A DNA stretch of 58,709 bases, taken from Polyangiaceae bacterium. Lineage in GTDB: Bacteria > Myxococcota_A > Polyangia > Polyangiales > Polyangiaceae. Below the pieces are notes generated by a model. That model was not told where the DNA came from and searched no databases. It was given only the letters and a program-made list of their open reading frames with translations. Positions 29,851 to 38,597 of the stretch are shown one piece after another (the stretch's first letter is position 1; every line of letters begins with the position of its first letter). The position numbers and the translations under genes were made by a program. Location: the NCBI GenBank assembly GCA_020849655.1, contig JADLFU010000262.1:1-58709 (forward strand). Reading direction: 5' to 3'.

Positions 29851-30671
29851 GAGCTCGCCCCCGCGGTGTGCTCCACGACGTCAAACGGGACGTTCAGGTA
29901 ATCGACCCAGTGCGGGACGTCGAATGCCATCTCGAAGTCATCACGCCCCTCGGCCGTCAGCTGGTAGACCGCCTCGCGATTCGCGTAGCTGAACGTCGTG
30001 GTGCCGGGCGGGAAGTGCAGCCACCGCCGGTGCGTGCGGTGGTAATCGTAGAATCGCTCGAGCGTCCAGGCGTCGGCCCCGCCGTACTGATTGAGCGCCG
30101 TGGCCTTCCCCATGCGCTGCTCGATCCAGCGACGTCCAAGTGGCAGCGTCGCGGGCCCCACCCCGTACGCCTTCCCCGAGCTGCCGATCGTCGCGCTCCC
30201 GCGGTACGCGCCGCGCAGCACGTTGCGCGGCGACGGCTTCGTCTTGTCGGGGAGGATCAGCCAGTACCAGGGGCACACCTGCGACGTCAGCGACGCCGCC
30301 GCCGTGCGATTGCCCGTCATGCCGAGCAGGTGCCGCATGAGGGTGCCGGCCGTGCCCGAGAACGACATCGCGATCGTGCCGCTCGACGGCGTGAAGGTGT
30401 AGAAGCCGGTCGTCGGGTCGAACGTGACCGTGATGGTCTCGGTCAACGCGGTTGCGTCGAACGCGACCTTGAACGCTGGCCCGAAACAGTCCGTCCCGCC
30501 CTGCGCAGGCGTGGTGCCGTCGTCCGTGTCGTCGGTGGAGTCGCCATGGTAGTAGCGGCTGCTCGTCGCCTGCGGGAGCGTGATGGCGGCGGCGCCCGAG
30601 CCACACGTGCACGTGACGGTCGCGTCGCCGAGCGCGTAGAGGTCGATCCTGCTCGCGAGGTACTCGCTCAC
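29847..30671 (-). CDS. Distal tail/minor tail protein
   Basis: 274 residues, directly downstream of the tape measure. Beta-rich start (SRIDLYALGDATVTCTCG; ITVTFDPTTGFYTFTPSSG), then GMTGNRTAAASL and WYWLILPDKTKPSPRN, and a mixed C-terminus (EMAFDVPHWVDYLNVPF). By order it takes the place of a distal tail protein; no sequence signature confirms it. Confidence 0.6.
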   Translation of the reverse strand: MSEYLASRIDLYALGDATVTCTCGSGAAAITLPQATSSRYYHGDSTDDTDDGTTPAQGGTDCFGPAFKVAFDATALTETITVTFDPTTGFYTFTPSSGTIAMSFSGTAGTLMRHLLGMTGNRTAAASLTSQVCPWYWLILPDKTKPSPRNVLRGAYRGSATIGSSGKAYGVGPATLPLGRRWIEQRMGKATALNQYGGADAWTLERFYDYHRTHRRWLHFPPGTTTFSYANREAVYQLTAEGRDDFEMAFDVPHWVDYLNVPFDVVEHTAGASS

Positions 30672-30678
30672 GGGCCAC

Positions 30679-32622
30679 CTACCTCACGCGGATCGGCGTG
30701 CGGATGTTGCGCTGCCGGCGCTCCTGCAGGTCGGAGCGCCGGAGTTGCGTCGCGAGGTGGCGCGGGCCCTCGAGACCGGTACCGGGCGAGAGGATGAACT
30801 GCTGGATCATGGTGGCGGCCGAGCCGCCCGTGTCGCGCACGGCGCCGCCGTTCGCGCGCGCCGTCGAGCCCGAGGATCGGCGTGCTCCGCCGCCTCCGCC
30901 GCTCGCTGCGCTCATGGCGGCAGCTCCGCCGCCTGCGAGAACTGCGACGGCCGCGTAGGTGCCGGCTGCCGCGAACGCCGCAGCGGCGCCGTCATACTTC
31001 ATGGTGGCGGTGAGGAAGAGGCCCTCGGCCGTCGCGAGCAGCGCCTTGACGGTCGCCTCGGTGGCGATGGTCGTCAGCGTCTGCGAGAGGATGCCGGCGA
31101 GCGCCTGGCCGATGGACTGTTCGCCCGCGACCCATGCGGCAACGTTGCTCTCGATGGCGCCCTGGAGAGCTCCGAGCGCGCCGACGCCGGTGTTTTTCAG
31201 CGCCTCGAGCGCGCCGCCGTATTTCTGCGCCGCTTCGGTCTGACGCGCGAATGCCGAAACCTGCTGCGATGCGTTCCGAGCGCCGCCGAGATTGCCGCGC
31301 CCGCCGGTGCCGCGGCCTTCGGCGTTGAACCCGGGCGCGACGTCGCGATTGCGGTCGGCGCGGTCCTCGTCGTCGGTGATCCCGAAGAGCCCACCGCTGC
31401 GGCGCTCGTCCTCTTCGGCGCGCTGCCGAGCTTCCTCAAGCCGATCGATGAACCGATCGACAGAGTCGATGATCCCGTTGAGCGCTTCCTCAATCGTCTG
31501 GCGGTCGCGCGCGCCGCCTCCTCCGCCGCCACGGCGGCGCTGCGTCGGATCGAATGACTCGGTTCCGAAGAGCAACGCGCCCTGTCCGCCGTCGGAGAGC
31601 AGGCCGCGCGCGGTGGCGATCCGCCTCTGCTGTTCGGCGTACTCTGCTCTGTTGCGCGGCCTGCCGTAATCCGTGCTGGTGTCCGTGACGCTGAGAGCCC
31701 CTCCGGCGCGACCCTCGACGAACACGTCGTCACTGACCCGGAAGTTGGCGACCTGCCGCTGGACGCCCAGCAGGCCGCGGATCTGCGCCGTGAGCCGACC
31801 GACTTCCTGCCCAATGAACGGGAGCGCGTTCGCGAAATTCTCGGCCGCGTCGGCGAGGCCGTGGAAACCGGATGACGCATCTCCCGTCGCCGCCGTGAGT
31901 CGCGCGACCTCGACCGGGAGCTTGACGATCTCCAACAGCAGCTTGTGCGCCGCCGCGATGGTATCGACGATCCCCGCCTCAAGCGTGCCGAGCTTCTCTT
32001 TGCCCGTGTCCCACGCAGCACCAGCACGGTCCCACGCGCCGGTGTTGCGCTCGATGTTCTCCGTGTTAGCCGACAGAGCGCTCGACAGTTGGCGGATGGC
32101 TTCCGCCGTGCCCTCGGCCCCCGTCTGTCCCTCGCGGAGTGCAATCCCGAAGGGACGCAGCCCGCGCGCATTGCCGGCCACGAGAGCGCCCGTGAGTTGC
32201 GCGAGGGCCGACGCGCCGTCGGTACCCGTGCGCATCGCGAAGACCTGCGCGGCGGCAGACACGGCAGCGAACTGCTCGTCCGTGACTCGAATGTTTGCCG
32301 CGAGGAGTCGATTCTCTGCGCCCGCAAGCGCCATCGCGGGGATGAGCCCTTGGGTGACGTCCCGCGCCGCCTCAATGGAGCGCCCGCCGAGTTGTGCGAG
32401 CATATCGTTGAGGACATCGCCCTGGTCGATCAGCTCCTTGACCTCTGCAGCGACCTTGAGGAATCCGGCGGCGGCGAGCGCGTCCTTGAGCCCCCCAATC
32501 CCGCCCGCCGAATCCTCAGCCGACTTGCCGAGCTTGCCGGCCGATTCGCCGACCTTATCGAGCTCGCCCGCGGCAGCGCTGGCGCCCTCGACCTGGACGC
32601 GGATCCCGATGTCAGACGACAT
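30679..32622 (-). CDS. Tape measure protein
   Basis: 647 residues. Ala-rich helical N-terminus with coiled-coil character (GELDKVGESAGKLGKSAEDS), TAAVSAAAQVFAMRTG-type helices, a charged middle (RFIDRLEEARQRAEEDERRS), then hydrophobic helices near the C-terminus (AAFAAAGTYAAVAVLAGGGA) and a Gly-rich tail. Located right after the G/GT chaperones. Its length would predict a tail of roughly 100 nm using the usual ~0.15 nm per residue rule. Confidence 0.85.
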   Translation of the reverse strand: MSSDIGIRVQVEGASAAAGELDKVGESAGKLGKSAEDSAGGIGGLKDALAAAGFLKVAAEVKELIDQGDVLNDMLAQLGGRSIEAARDVTQGLIPAMALAGAENRLLAANIRVTDEQFAAVSAAAQVFAMRTGTDGASALAQLTGALVAGNARGLRPFGIALREGQTGAEGTAEAIRQLSSALSANTENIERNTGAWDRAGAAWDTGKEKLGTLEAGIVDTIAAAHKLLLEIVKLPVEVARLTAATGDASSGFHGLADAAENFANALPFIGQEVGRLTAQIRGLLGVQRQVANFRVSDDVFVEGRAGGALSVTDTSTDYGRPRNRAEYAEQQRRIATARGLLSDGGQGALLFGTESFDPTQRRRGGGGGGARDRQTIEEALNGIIDSVDRFIDRLEEARQRAEEDERRSGGLFGITDDEDRADRNRDVAPGFNAEGRGTGGRGNLGGARNASQQVSAFARQTEAAQKYGGALEALKNTGVGALGALQGAIESNVAAWVAGEQSIGQALAGILSQTLTTIATEATVKALLATAEGLFLTATMKYDGAAAAFAAAGTYAAVAVLAGGGAAAMSAASGGGGGARRSSGSTARANGGAVRDTGGSAATMIQQFILSPGTGLEGPRHLATQLRRSDLQERRQRNIRTPIRVR

Positions 32623-32646
32623 TTGCGACCTCGCGCCTTCGGTGAA

Positions 32647-33060
32647 TCAATCGTGGTGTCCGCCGTCGGCCTCGCGCTTGGCCTTCGCCTTTGCGTCCGC
32701 CGCAGCCTGCTCGGATTCGTACGCTTCGGACGCCGACAATTCAGAGTCGTACAGCGTGATGGCGTCCACGAGCACCTTTGCGGGATTGGGCCTGAACGTC
32801 TCCAGCTGGCCCTTGCTCCACCATCGCCAGCCCTCCGCCACCTCGTTGGTGAACGGGTCTCGCAGCGTGCGATAGGGGCAGAACGTGACGGGCGGCCGAT
32901 CGGGTCGCTCGTCCTTGTCGATCTCTTCGCGGAAGAAATCCCGCCACTGCAGCGGGTAGCCCTCTACGGGTTCGCTGTCAGCTCCGGCGATGGGCTCGTC
33001 CCACTGTTCTCCGAGGCAGTCGCATCGGTGGGCTGCTCGGATCTGCCGCCCTCGCTCTGC
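32647..33060 (-). CDS. Tail assembly chaperone T part (GT frameshift extension)
   Basis: The frame is -1 relative to the upstream chaperone and overlaps its 3' end. From about 33,060 to the first conserved-looking part (LQWRDFFREEIDKDERPDRP, DPFTNEVAEGWRWWSKGQLE) there is no ATG, GTG or TTG, so independent initiation is unlikely. The usual explanation in siphoviruses is a programmed -1 frameshift giving a GT fusion. I could not fix a canonical slippery heptamer. The C-terminus is a charged helix (QAAADAKAKAKREADGG). The start coordinate is approximate. Confidence 0.7.
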   Translation of the reverse strand, partial: AERGRQIRAAHRCDCLGEQWDEPIAGADSEPVEGYPLQWRDFFREEIDKDERPDRPPVTFCPYRTLRDPFTNEVAEGWRWWSKGQLETFRPNPAKVLVDAITLYDSELSASEAYESEQAAADAKAKAKREADGGHHD

Positions 33061-33614
33061 GTCATCGCCTGAATGGCAGTAGCGCGAGCTTGGGTCACCG
33101 CACGAGAGATGCGCGGCCACATGAGGACGGCACACCCAGGCGGCAGATCGAAAAAATCGACGGTCTCCTGACCGAGACGCGTCCGGTCGTAACACCACTT
33201 GCCGAGATCCTCGACGAGAGCGGCAGACACAACCTCGAGCGCCTCTTCGGGCCACACCTCGAGATCGAGCGTCTTGGTTCTCGTCTTCGTGTGCGGCTTC
33301 CACGGTTCGGCGTGGAATGGCCCGCCGCGCGTGCGCCACCCCTCGATGCCGCGCACGGCCGCGAGGAACGCGAACACGTAGCGCATGTTCTCGTTTGGCT
33401 GGACCTCGACGAATCGGTGAAACGCGCGATTGCTGATCGGCGCGAGCGTGACCCACGTGGCGGCCGATGCATCACCGTTGCGGAAGACGAGCAGGCTCGC
33501 GTCGCGCGAGCTGGCGTAATCACGGACACCATCGAAGCCGCCCATCGCGGCGAGGTCGAGCGTCGGATCCGTGACGCTCACGACCCGCACGAGCTCGGTC
33601 GGTGATTCAGGCAT
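32964..33614 (-). CDS. Tail assembly chaperone G
   Basis: 216 residues between the major tail protein and tape measure, the canonical place. MPESPTELVRVVSVTDPTLD, YVFAFLAAVRGIEGW and LMWPRISRAVTQARATAIQA. Good GGAG Shine-Dalgarno. It should bind the tape measure during tail assembly, with a minority product extended by -1 frameshift. Confidence 0.75.
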   Translation of the reverse strand: MPESPTELVRVVSVTDPTLDLAAMGGFDGVRDYASSRDASLLVFRNGDASAATWVTLAPISNRAFHRFVEVQPNENMRYVFAFLAAVRGIEGWRTRGGPFHAEPWKPHTKTRTKTLDLEVWPEEALEVVSAALVEDLGKWCYDRTRLGQETVDFFDLPPGCAVLMWPRISRAVTQARATAIQAMTQSEGGRSEQPTDATASENSGTSPSPELTANP

Positions 33615-33624
33615 TGTGCTCCTC

Positions 33625-33652
33625 TCAGCCCAGGCGAATCAGCCCAGGTGAA
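33625..33652. repeat. Tandem 14-nt duplication at a stop codon
   Basis: TCAGCCCAGGCGAA and TCAGCCCAGGTGAA lie side by side (13 of 14 identical). The second copy contains the stop and last codons of the major tail gene, so a small slippage event seems to have duplicated the gene end. Confidence 0.8.
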
Positions 33653-34862
33653 TGCGCAAGCCGCTGCGCTCTTCCTCGGTCGGCGTCGCGGTCCACGTCG
33701 TGGCCCGGTCGATGTCGCTCTCGAAGCTCACGCGCTGCCCGCGCTTGCGGCCCTTCGGCGCCGGCTGCACGTCCACGATCTGGATCTTGGGCACATCGAT
33801 CGCGACGCTCTCGCCGGCCGCGTTGCCCATCTGAAACCACAACTGATAGGGAGTCTTCGCGCTCCGCCCCGTCTCCCACGCGAGATCCTCGAAGTTGGGG
33901 AGGAACATGCCTTTGACGAGCGGCCGAACCGGAATTCGCCGGTAGCCTACGACACCCTCGATTCCCGCCGTGCTCTCGTCCTCCTCGTACTCGATCGTCG
34001 GCTGAATCTGGATCTCGGCGACGTGCTGGAGGGAGCGCGCCGTGGCCGCGGCGTAGCCCACGACCTGCAGCTCCGAATCCTTGACGACGCCGCGCCCGCC
34101 ACCGCCGAATGTCGGCTCCGCGAACGTCTCGCCCGTCGTCGCGAGCCACGAGCAGCCGCGGAAATTGAACGTGACCTCGCGGAGCTTGCCGCGCCCGATG
34201 TTCAGCGACATCCCCGAGGACGCGAGTCCGAACGCCTGGAATTGATCCGACCCTTCCTTGCCCTCCAGGATTGCCTGCAGGGTCGCGGTCGGATTGTCCG
34301 CCATGTACGCAGTCGCGGCCCCGTAGACGACGTCGTTCTCGGCGGGCGCATGCGAGAGCGCGATGTTGGTCGTGATCGTGTTGGTCGCGAGCGTCGTGAT
34401 GCGCCGCATCTGGAAGAGGCCCGAGCTGGCGGTCGGCGTGACGCCGATGCATCCGCCCTGGCGCATGTTGGTGCCGCTCGCGACGTCTCCGCTTGACGTC
34501 GTCCACCCCGCGGCTGCCGTGCTCCCCATGTTGGTCCGCACGTCGAGCCCGCCCATCACGTGCTGCAGGATCACGGCGAGCCAATAGGTGCTCCACGCCT
34601 GCGAGCCCGTGAGCGGCGTTCCGTGCGAATCGAGGTATGCCGGCAATTCGAGCGTGCAGCGCTTGAGTCCTGGGATCGAATCGGGCCGCGCGTCCGGGTA
34701 GACCTGAATGGTCTCGTCCGGCAGCATCTCGAGCTGACGCGCGAGCATCGCCTTCCCGCGCACCCGAACAGCATAGGAGCTGTTCCAGTTGGCGGGCGCG
34801 GTACCGAAGGTGCCCTCCGTCTGGATGCGGACCTTCTGTAGCCGATCGACTTCGACGCTCAT
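33639..34862 (-). CDS. Major tail tube protein
   Basis: 407 residues. Starts EVDRLQKVRIQTEGTFGTAP; contains QRVSFESDIDRATTWTATPT at the end and many beta strands (GKLREVTFNFRGCSWLATTG; YRRIPVRPLVKGMFLPNFED). The segment GTFGTAP and strand order are those of major tail proteins of the phage lambda V/TP901 kind in its longer two-domain form. Strong CACAGGAG Shine-Dalgarno shared with the major capsid gene, as expected for high expression. Confidence 0.8.
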   Translation of the reverse strand: MSVEVDRLQKVRIQTEGTFGTAPANWNSSYAVRVRGKAMLARQLEMLPDETIQVYPDARPDSIPGLKRCTLELPAYLDSHGTPLTGSQAWSTYWLAVILQHVMGGLDVRTNMGSTAAAGWTTSSGDVASGTNMRQGGCIGVTPTASSGLFQMRRITTLATNTITTNIALSHAPAENDVVYGAATAYMADNPTATLQAILEGKEGSDQFQAFGLASSGMSLNIGRGKLREVTFNFRGCSWLATTGETFAEPTFGGGGRGVVKDSELQVVGYAAATARSLQHVAEIQIQPTIEYEEDESTAGIEGVVGYRRIPVRPLVKGMFLPNFEDLAWETGRSAKTPYQLWFQMGNAAGESVAIDVPKIQIVDVQPAPKGRKRGQRVSFESDIDRATTWTATPTEEERSGLRIHLG

Positions 34863-34925
34863 GGGTCGCTCCTGTGCTCACGCGCGGCGGCGCTCGCGGT
34901 CTGGTGGTGCGAGGGCGGGCGACCG

Positions 34926-35486
34926 CTACGCGGGTCGCGCGAGTTGCACGTCAGCGATGAATCGGTGGGTGACGATGATTCGCTGCGGCACGTTCGGCCC
35001 GCCCGTCGGATCGGGCTTGTCGATCTGCACGGGGTCGACGCTTTCGACGTGCTCCAGAAGCCCCGAGACAATGCCGGTGTCGAGCCCGCGCACCGTGCGA
35101 TCGAGATTGCCGTGCTCCTCGAGCGCGAACTTGATGGCCGCCTGATCGCTGGCGAGCCTCTTCATGACGGCAATCGAATCGCCGCCCAATTCACCACCGA
35201 GGAAATTGCCGCCCTCGTACGCGTAGCCGACGTCGATCGCGACCTCGTAGCGCTGCGTGCAGCCGTCCGCGTTGCGGCCGATGTCCTCGCCGGGGAGAAT
35301 GCGACCGAATCGGAACGAGACCGCGGGCGGGCGCAATGCGGAGGGCGGCGCCTCCGTGATGGAGCCGCGCCCTGTCCAGCGGCGAAAACGCTTCGGCTCG
35401 ACCAGGCACCGGACGCCGGCACCGTCGCACAGCACCTCGAGCACCGCGTCGACCATCGGCGCGAGTGACGAAACGCTGACCGCCAT
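34926..35486 (-). CDS. Tail completion/terminator-like protein
   Basis: 186 residues. MVDAVLEVLCDGAGVRCLVE, a Pro-rich loop, then RYEVAIDVGYAYEGGNFLGG and RIIVTHRFIADVQLARPA. The alpha-beta order, size and place directly before the major tail protein fit a tail terminator (gpU-like), but no diagnostic motif is visible. Confidence 0.5.
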   Translation of the reverse strand: MAVSVSSLAPMVDAVLEVLCDGAGVRCLVEPKRFRRWTGRGSITEAPPSALRPPAVSFRFGRILPGEDIGRNADGCTQRYEVAIDVGYAYEGGNFLGGELGGDSIAVMKRLASDQAAIKFALEEHGNLDRTVRGLDTGIVSGLLEHVESVDPVQIDKPDPTGGPNVPQRIIVTHRFIADVQLARPA

Positions 35487-35488
35487 CG

Positions 35489-35770
35489 TCAGGAACCCGC
35501 GCGCGCCGCACGCATGTAGTCCGGGAGCCGTCGCGGCGCGACCATCGCGGACAGCGCACGGCGCCGCAGGTCGCCTGGCTCGACCGGGAGGGCGTATTCC
35601 AGATGAGCGCTGCGCTCGCCGCGACCGTCGAACGCTGGACCGCGCACGTAAATCACGCCGCCGGGGTGGGGCGCGACGCGCGTCGCGGTCAGCGACACGG
35701 TGAATCGTGGCGCGTAGTCGTCGCGGAATTGCCGCACGAAGTCGAGCGCCGAGTCGTGCGTGGTGATCAT
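35489..35770 (-). CDS. Head-tail joining protein candidate
   Basis: 93 residues from the ATG in an ATGA overlap. MITTHDSALDFVRQFRDDYA, then FTVSLTATRVAPHPGGVIYV and HLEYALPVEPGDLRRRAL. Small alpha-beta protein in the connector gene block; specific role unknown. Confidence 0.5.
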   Translation of the reverse strand: MITTHDSALDFVRQFRDDYAPRFTVSLTATRVAPHPGGVIYVRGPAFDGRGERSAHLEYALPVEPGDLRRRALSAMVAPRRLPDYMRAARAGS

Positions 35771-35967
35771 GTCGGCGTCTCCGCGTGGGCCGGCGCCGGC
35801 TCGGTCTCGGGCGACCACATCGCGGCGGTCTCGCCGATCGCCGCGAGAACCGCGAGATCGGCCAGCCCCGTGCGAACGATGCCCTGCGGCGCGCCGCGAT
35901 CGACGCCCGCCGCAATGGCGAGCGCAGCGGGCGATTGCGGGGCCGCTCGACGGATCGCCGCGGCCAT
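35767..35967 (-). CDS. Small Ala-rich protein
   Basis: 66 residues, Ala-rich helical, ending Pro/Glu-rich. An ATT codon at 36006 with an upstream GGAGG could extend it by 13 residues (IRAAIGRATVARA). Weak sequence support; kept for its place and coupling. Confidence 0.4.
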   Translation of the reverse strand: MAAAIRRAAPQSPAALAIAAGVDRGAPQGIVRTGLADLAVLAAIGETAAMWSPETEPAPAHAETPT

Positions 35968-36016
35968 GGCGCGGGCGACGGTCGCGCGCCCGATCGCGGC
36001 TCGAATGGTGACACGG

Positions 36017-36469
36017 CTACCTCCCGGATCCCGACGTCAGCCGCCGCACGAGTCCCTGGTAGAGAGCGCCCGTGTCTCGCCCGATGTGGTCCGTGCTGCC
36101 GTCGCGGCGTGGTGCCTTGAGCGGAGCTTTGCCGCCCGGCGTTGGTTCCGTGTCGTCGATGCGGCCGCGGATGATCGCGAGCACGCGATCACCGATCTTC
36201 GTCCAGAAGGTCGCGACCGAGACTCCGTGCTGAACCGCCGCTCTCGCGACGATGGCGTCCAGTTCTGCGGCACCCGCCTCGCGGATAGCCTGCTCCATGG
36301 CGGCATCGACCGCGAAGATGTCGCGGCCGCCACGCACGAGCGCCTCGGCCTTTGCCATGTCGGACGCTGCAGGCACGACCTCGACACCCGTTGCGCTCGT
36401 CGAGCGGACGAAGGCGCCAATGGCTTTGACCCGCGCTATCGTCTCGCGGAGACCGGTGACAGTGATCAC
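36017..36469 (-). CDS. HK97 gp10-like/neck protein
   Basis: 150 residues. MITVTGLRETIARVKAIGAF, a helical middle (FAVDAAMEQAIREAGAAELD), and a C-terminus PGGKAPLKAPRRDGSTDHIG, RDTGALYQGLVRRL. The 'tDTGaLyqgl' ending is typical of HK97 gp10-like and Mu-like tail-completion proteins. GTG start by GTGA overlap. Confidence 0.65.
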   Translation of the reverse strand: MITVTGLRETIARVKAIGAFVRSTSATGVEVVPAASDMAKAEALVRGGRDIFAVDAAMEQAIREAGAAELDAIVARAAVQHGVSVATFWTKIGDRVLAIIRGRIDDTEPTPGGKAPLKAPRRDGSTDHIGRDTGALYQGLVRRLTSGSGR

Positions 36470-37113
36470 TCCGCCGCCTCTCGCAGCTCACCCGCCGCGC
36501 TCTCGCCCGCGTCCGCCGGCCGGATCGGCACCAATTCGCATCTGCATCGCCCGCCGCCCAGACAAACGCCTCTCGGAGCGCGCGGCATGCCGTCGCTCTC
36601 CCATTCGTCGAGCGCCTGTTCCTGCCCGTGGCGGTCCTCGCACGGCGCGCACGTGTCCTCGTCCGCCACCGCGAGCCAGACCCATTGCCAGCCGGGCTCG
36701 GCGCCCGCGTCGAGGTGCGCCGCGATCCCCGCCTCGCCGACGACCTCTTTGATGCCCTGGCTGATCGCGTCGTGGAGCGCGCGCCCCATCTCGGAGCGGA
36801 GCGCCTCCGCGTCGATCCGACTCGTGCCGTTGCCGACGTCCAGCGCGAGGTCGCGCAGTCTGTTGCGTAGCCGCCGCATCTCCAGCAGCGGCTCGCCCGT
36901 GGGGCCCGTGAGCCCGAGGTTTCTCAACTCCGTGAGTAGTTCCTCCGGTGGCAGCGAAACGAGGTCCGCCATGCGCGGCAACGTCGGCGCGGAACGTCCG
37001 CCCGGCGTGGACCGAATCCGTTGTCGCAGGCTCTCGCGAGCGATCCGCACACGGTCTGCCGGCGAGAGCGGTCCGCCCAGGTCGCGACCGAGCAGCGACT
37101 CACGAAGTGCCAC
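36466..37113 (-). CDS. Mu F-like/minor capsid protein
   Basis: 215 residues from GTG. Helical N-terminus (EMRRLRNRLRDLALDVGNGT), then WQWVWLAVADEDTCAPCEDR, HGQEQALDEWESDG and CLGGGRCRCELVPIRP. The 'W...vaDedTCapCedrhG...p..HpnCRC' block marks the Mu F-like head protein family; here the usual 'HPxCRC' is GGGRCRC. Likely a minor head protein. Confidence 0.75.
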   Translation of the reverse strand: MALRESLLGRDLGGPLSPADRVRIARESLRQRIRSTPGGRSAPTLPRMADLVSLPPEELLTELRNLGLTGPTGEPLLEMRRLRNRLRDLALDVGNGTSRIDAEALRSEMGRALHDAISQGIKEVVGEAGIAAHLDAGAEPGWQWVWLAVADEDTCAPCEDRHGQEQALDEWESDGMPRAPRGVCLGGGRCRCELVPIRPADAGESAAGELREAAE

Positions 37114-37477
37114 CCTCGCCTCTCCGAGCCTGCTCGCGCGCGACCCGCCGCTGCGTTCGGTGCTCGTCGACCGCCGTGCGCGGGATGCGCTCGAGTCGTC
37201 GCGCCTCTGTCGGCGAGATCCCGCCATGCGCGCGCTCCGTGAGTCCGGGGAGAATGGGTCGCGCCGCCGTCATGGCCGCGAGCGTCACGAGGGCGCAGTA
37301 GGCGTCGGCGAATTGGTCGGCGGTCTCGGCCGTCACGCCGGGTTCGCGCGCGAGCGTTTCGAGGTCGCCCACCATGCGCGCGGCGAGGTCGTCCGCCGTG
37401 GCCTTCGCGTCGTCGTGCGCGTCGTCTTCGTCGGCGGCGCGCTCGAGAGCGGAGGCGCGGGCGCGGGCGGCGGTCAC
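37100..37477 (-). CDS. Helical structural-region protein
   Basis: 125 residues from the GTG of a GTGA overlap. ASALERAADEDDAHDDAKAT, then PGVTAETADQFADAYCALVT, TEARRLERIPRTAVDEHRTQ. All helical. Its frame is open far upstream into the neighbouring structural gene because of that gene's frameshift, so the start rests on the overlap. Unknown role. Confidence 0.55.
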   Translation of the reverse strand: MTAARARASALERAADEDDAHDDAKATADDLAARMVGDLETLAREPGVTAETADQFADAYCALVTLAAMTAARPILPGLTERAHGGISPTEARRLERIPRTAVDEHRTQRRVAREQARRGEGGTS

Positions 37478-37626
37478 CGCCTCGCCTCCCGCGCTCTCGC
37501 CGCGTGCACGTCGCGCATGTCCCGCCCGCCCTCGCGGCACACGCGCCGGGGCTCCGCGCCGCACACGGGGCAACGGATCCGGTAGGCGCGGTGAGAGGGC
37601 GGTGCGGTCGGTGACGGGAGGGTCAC
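37474..37626 (-). CDS. Small zinc-finger protein
   Basis: 50 residues from GTG. IRCPVCGAEPRRVCREGGRD, then HAARAREARR, a one-site zinc finger (CPVCGA...C...H) known as a small conserved protein in actinobacterial and other phages. GTGA overlaps on both sides. Confidence 0.6.
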   Translation of the reverse strand: MTLPSPTAPPSHRAYRIRCPVCGAEPRRVCREGGRDMRDVHAARAREARR

Positions 37627-38464
37627 TGCTCGATCTCGACCCACGCCGAGATGACGGGCGTGTTGCTGATGCCGGTGCTCGTGTAGACGACGTCGATGTT
37701 GTCGCCCGCGGCGAACGTGTGAAGCGCCGTGTCCTTCGCGACCGCGACCGCAAGGCCAGCTCCCGTGATGGCCGCGGAGAGCGCGGCGCTGAACCCGACG
37801 ATGGAGCCCGCGCGCTGCGCGACCCATCCGGGCGCGGAGGCCACGGCGCCGGGACGCACGACCGTGTCGTCTTGGCTAGCGGCGAGCGTCCCGATGAACG
37901 GCCCGACCTGCTGGCGAAACCCGCCGACCGCCGAGAGGTCGCCCGTCGTCGAGATCCCGCCGGTACCCGCGGCATCGAGCCTGCGGCGCCCTGCGTGATC
38001 GCGGTCGTCGCGACGAGGTTGGTCGCCGTGAGGGTCGCGGTCGAGAACGTCAGGTCGGCGTCGTCGGCGAGCAGCCCGCCCGTGGACGCGAAGGGCACGC
38101 GACCGGCGGTGAGGCCCGAGACCGTGGCGGACGCGCAGACCAGCGCGTCGACCGTGGCGTCGTCGAGCGTGATGTCGTCGATCGACAGATCGCGGCCCAC
38201 GAAGTCGGGCGCGTCGTCGAGCCCGTCGGTCGCGTCCACCCCGACGCTCGCGCCGCGGGCGCGGATCGGCAGCGCAGGGCGCGTGACGCCCGAGACGTCG
38301 ATGCCCTCGAGCGCCTGCACGGTGCACCCGTAGAGCGTTGCGAGGTTCGCCATGGTGATGGTGCTGTGCACGGTCTCGCCCGGCGCGAGACAACGCTGGA
38401 ACGGAGCCGGCATCGTGTGCCATGCGCCCGTCGTGTTCTCGATCGTGGTGACCGCGGCCGTCAT
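37623..38464 (-). CDS. Structural protein split by a -1 frameshift
   Basis: N-terminal part (MTAAVTTIENTTGAWHTMPA ... ATTAITQGAAG) and C-terminal part (LDAAGTGGISTTGDLSAVGG ... VISAWVEIEQ) join in sense only if the frame moves -1 near 37,983. Together about 280 residues of beta-rich sequence (STGGLLADDADLTFSTATLT; ALHTFAAGDNIDVVYTSTGI), like a head-decoration or fibre-type virion protein. Without the shift the first frame runs as Arg/Ser noise into the next genes. Either one base is missing or recoding occurs. Confidence 0.6.
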
Positions 38465-38467
38465 GCT

Positions 38468-38596
38468 TCACCCCTGTTCCAACAGCCACGCGGCCGCGAT
38501 GATGGCGCCGAGCGCCGCCACCCCGAGCCAGGCCAAGGCGCACCCCACACGGTCGCTCGTGTAGCCCGGCGGCATGTCCAGGGAGTGGAAACTCAT
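38468..38596 (-). CDS. Very small single-pass membrane protein
   Basis: 42 residues. CALAWLGVAALGAIIAAAWL is a transmembrane helix near the C-terminus; the N-terminus (MSFHSLDMPPGYTSDR) would be soluble. In the structural module, so its role is unclear. Confidence 0.5.
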   Translation of the reverse strand: MSFHSLDMPPGYTSDRVGCALAWLGVAALGAIIAAAWLLEQG

Positions 38597-38597
38597 C

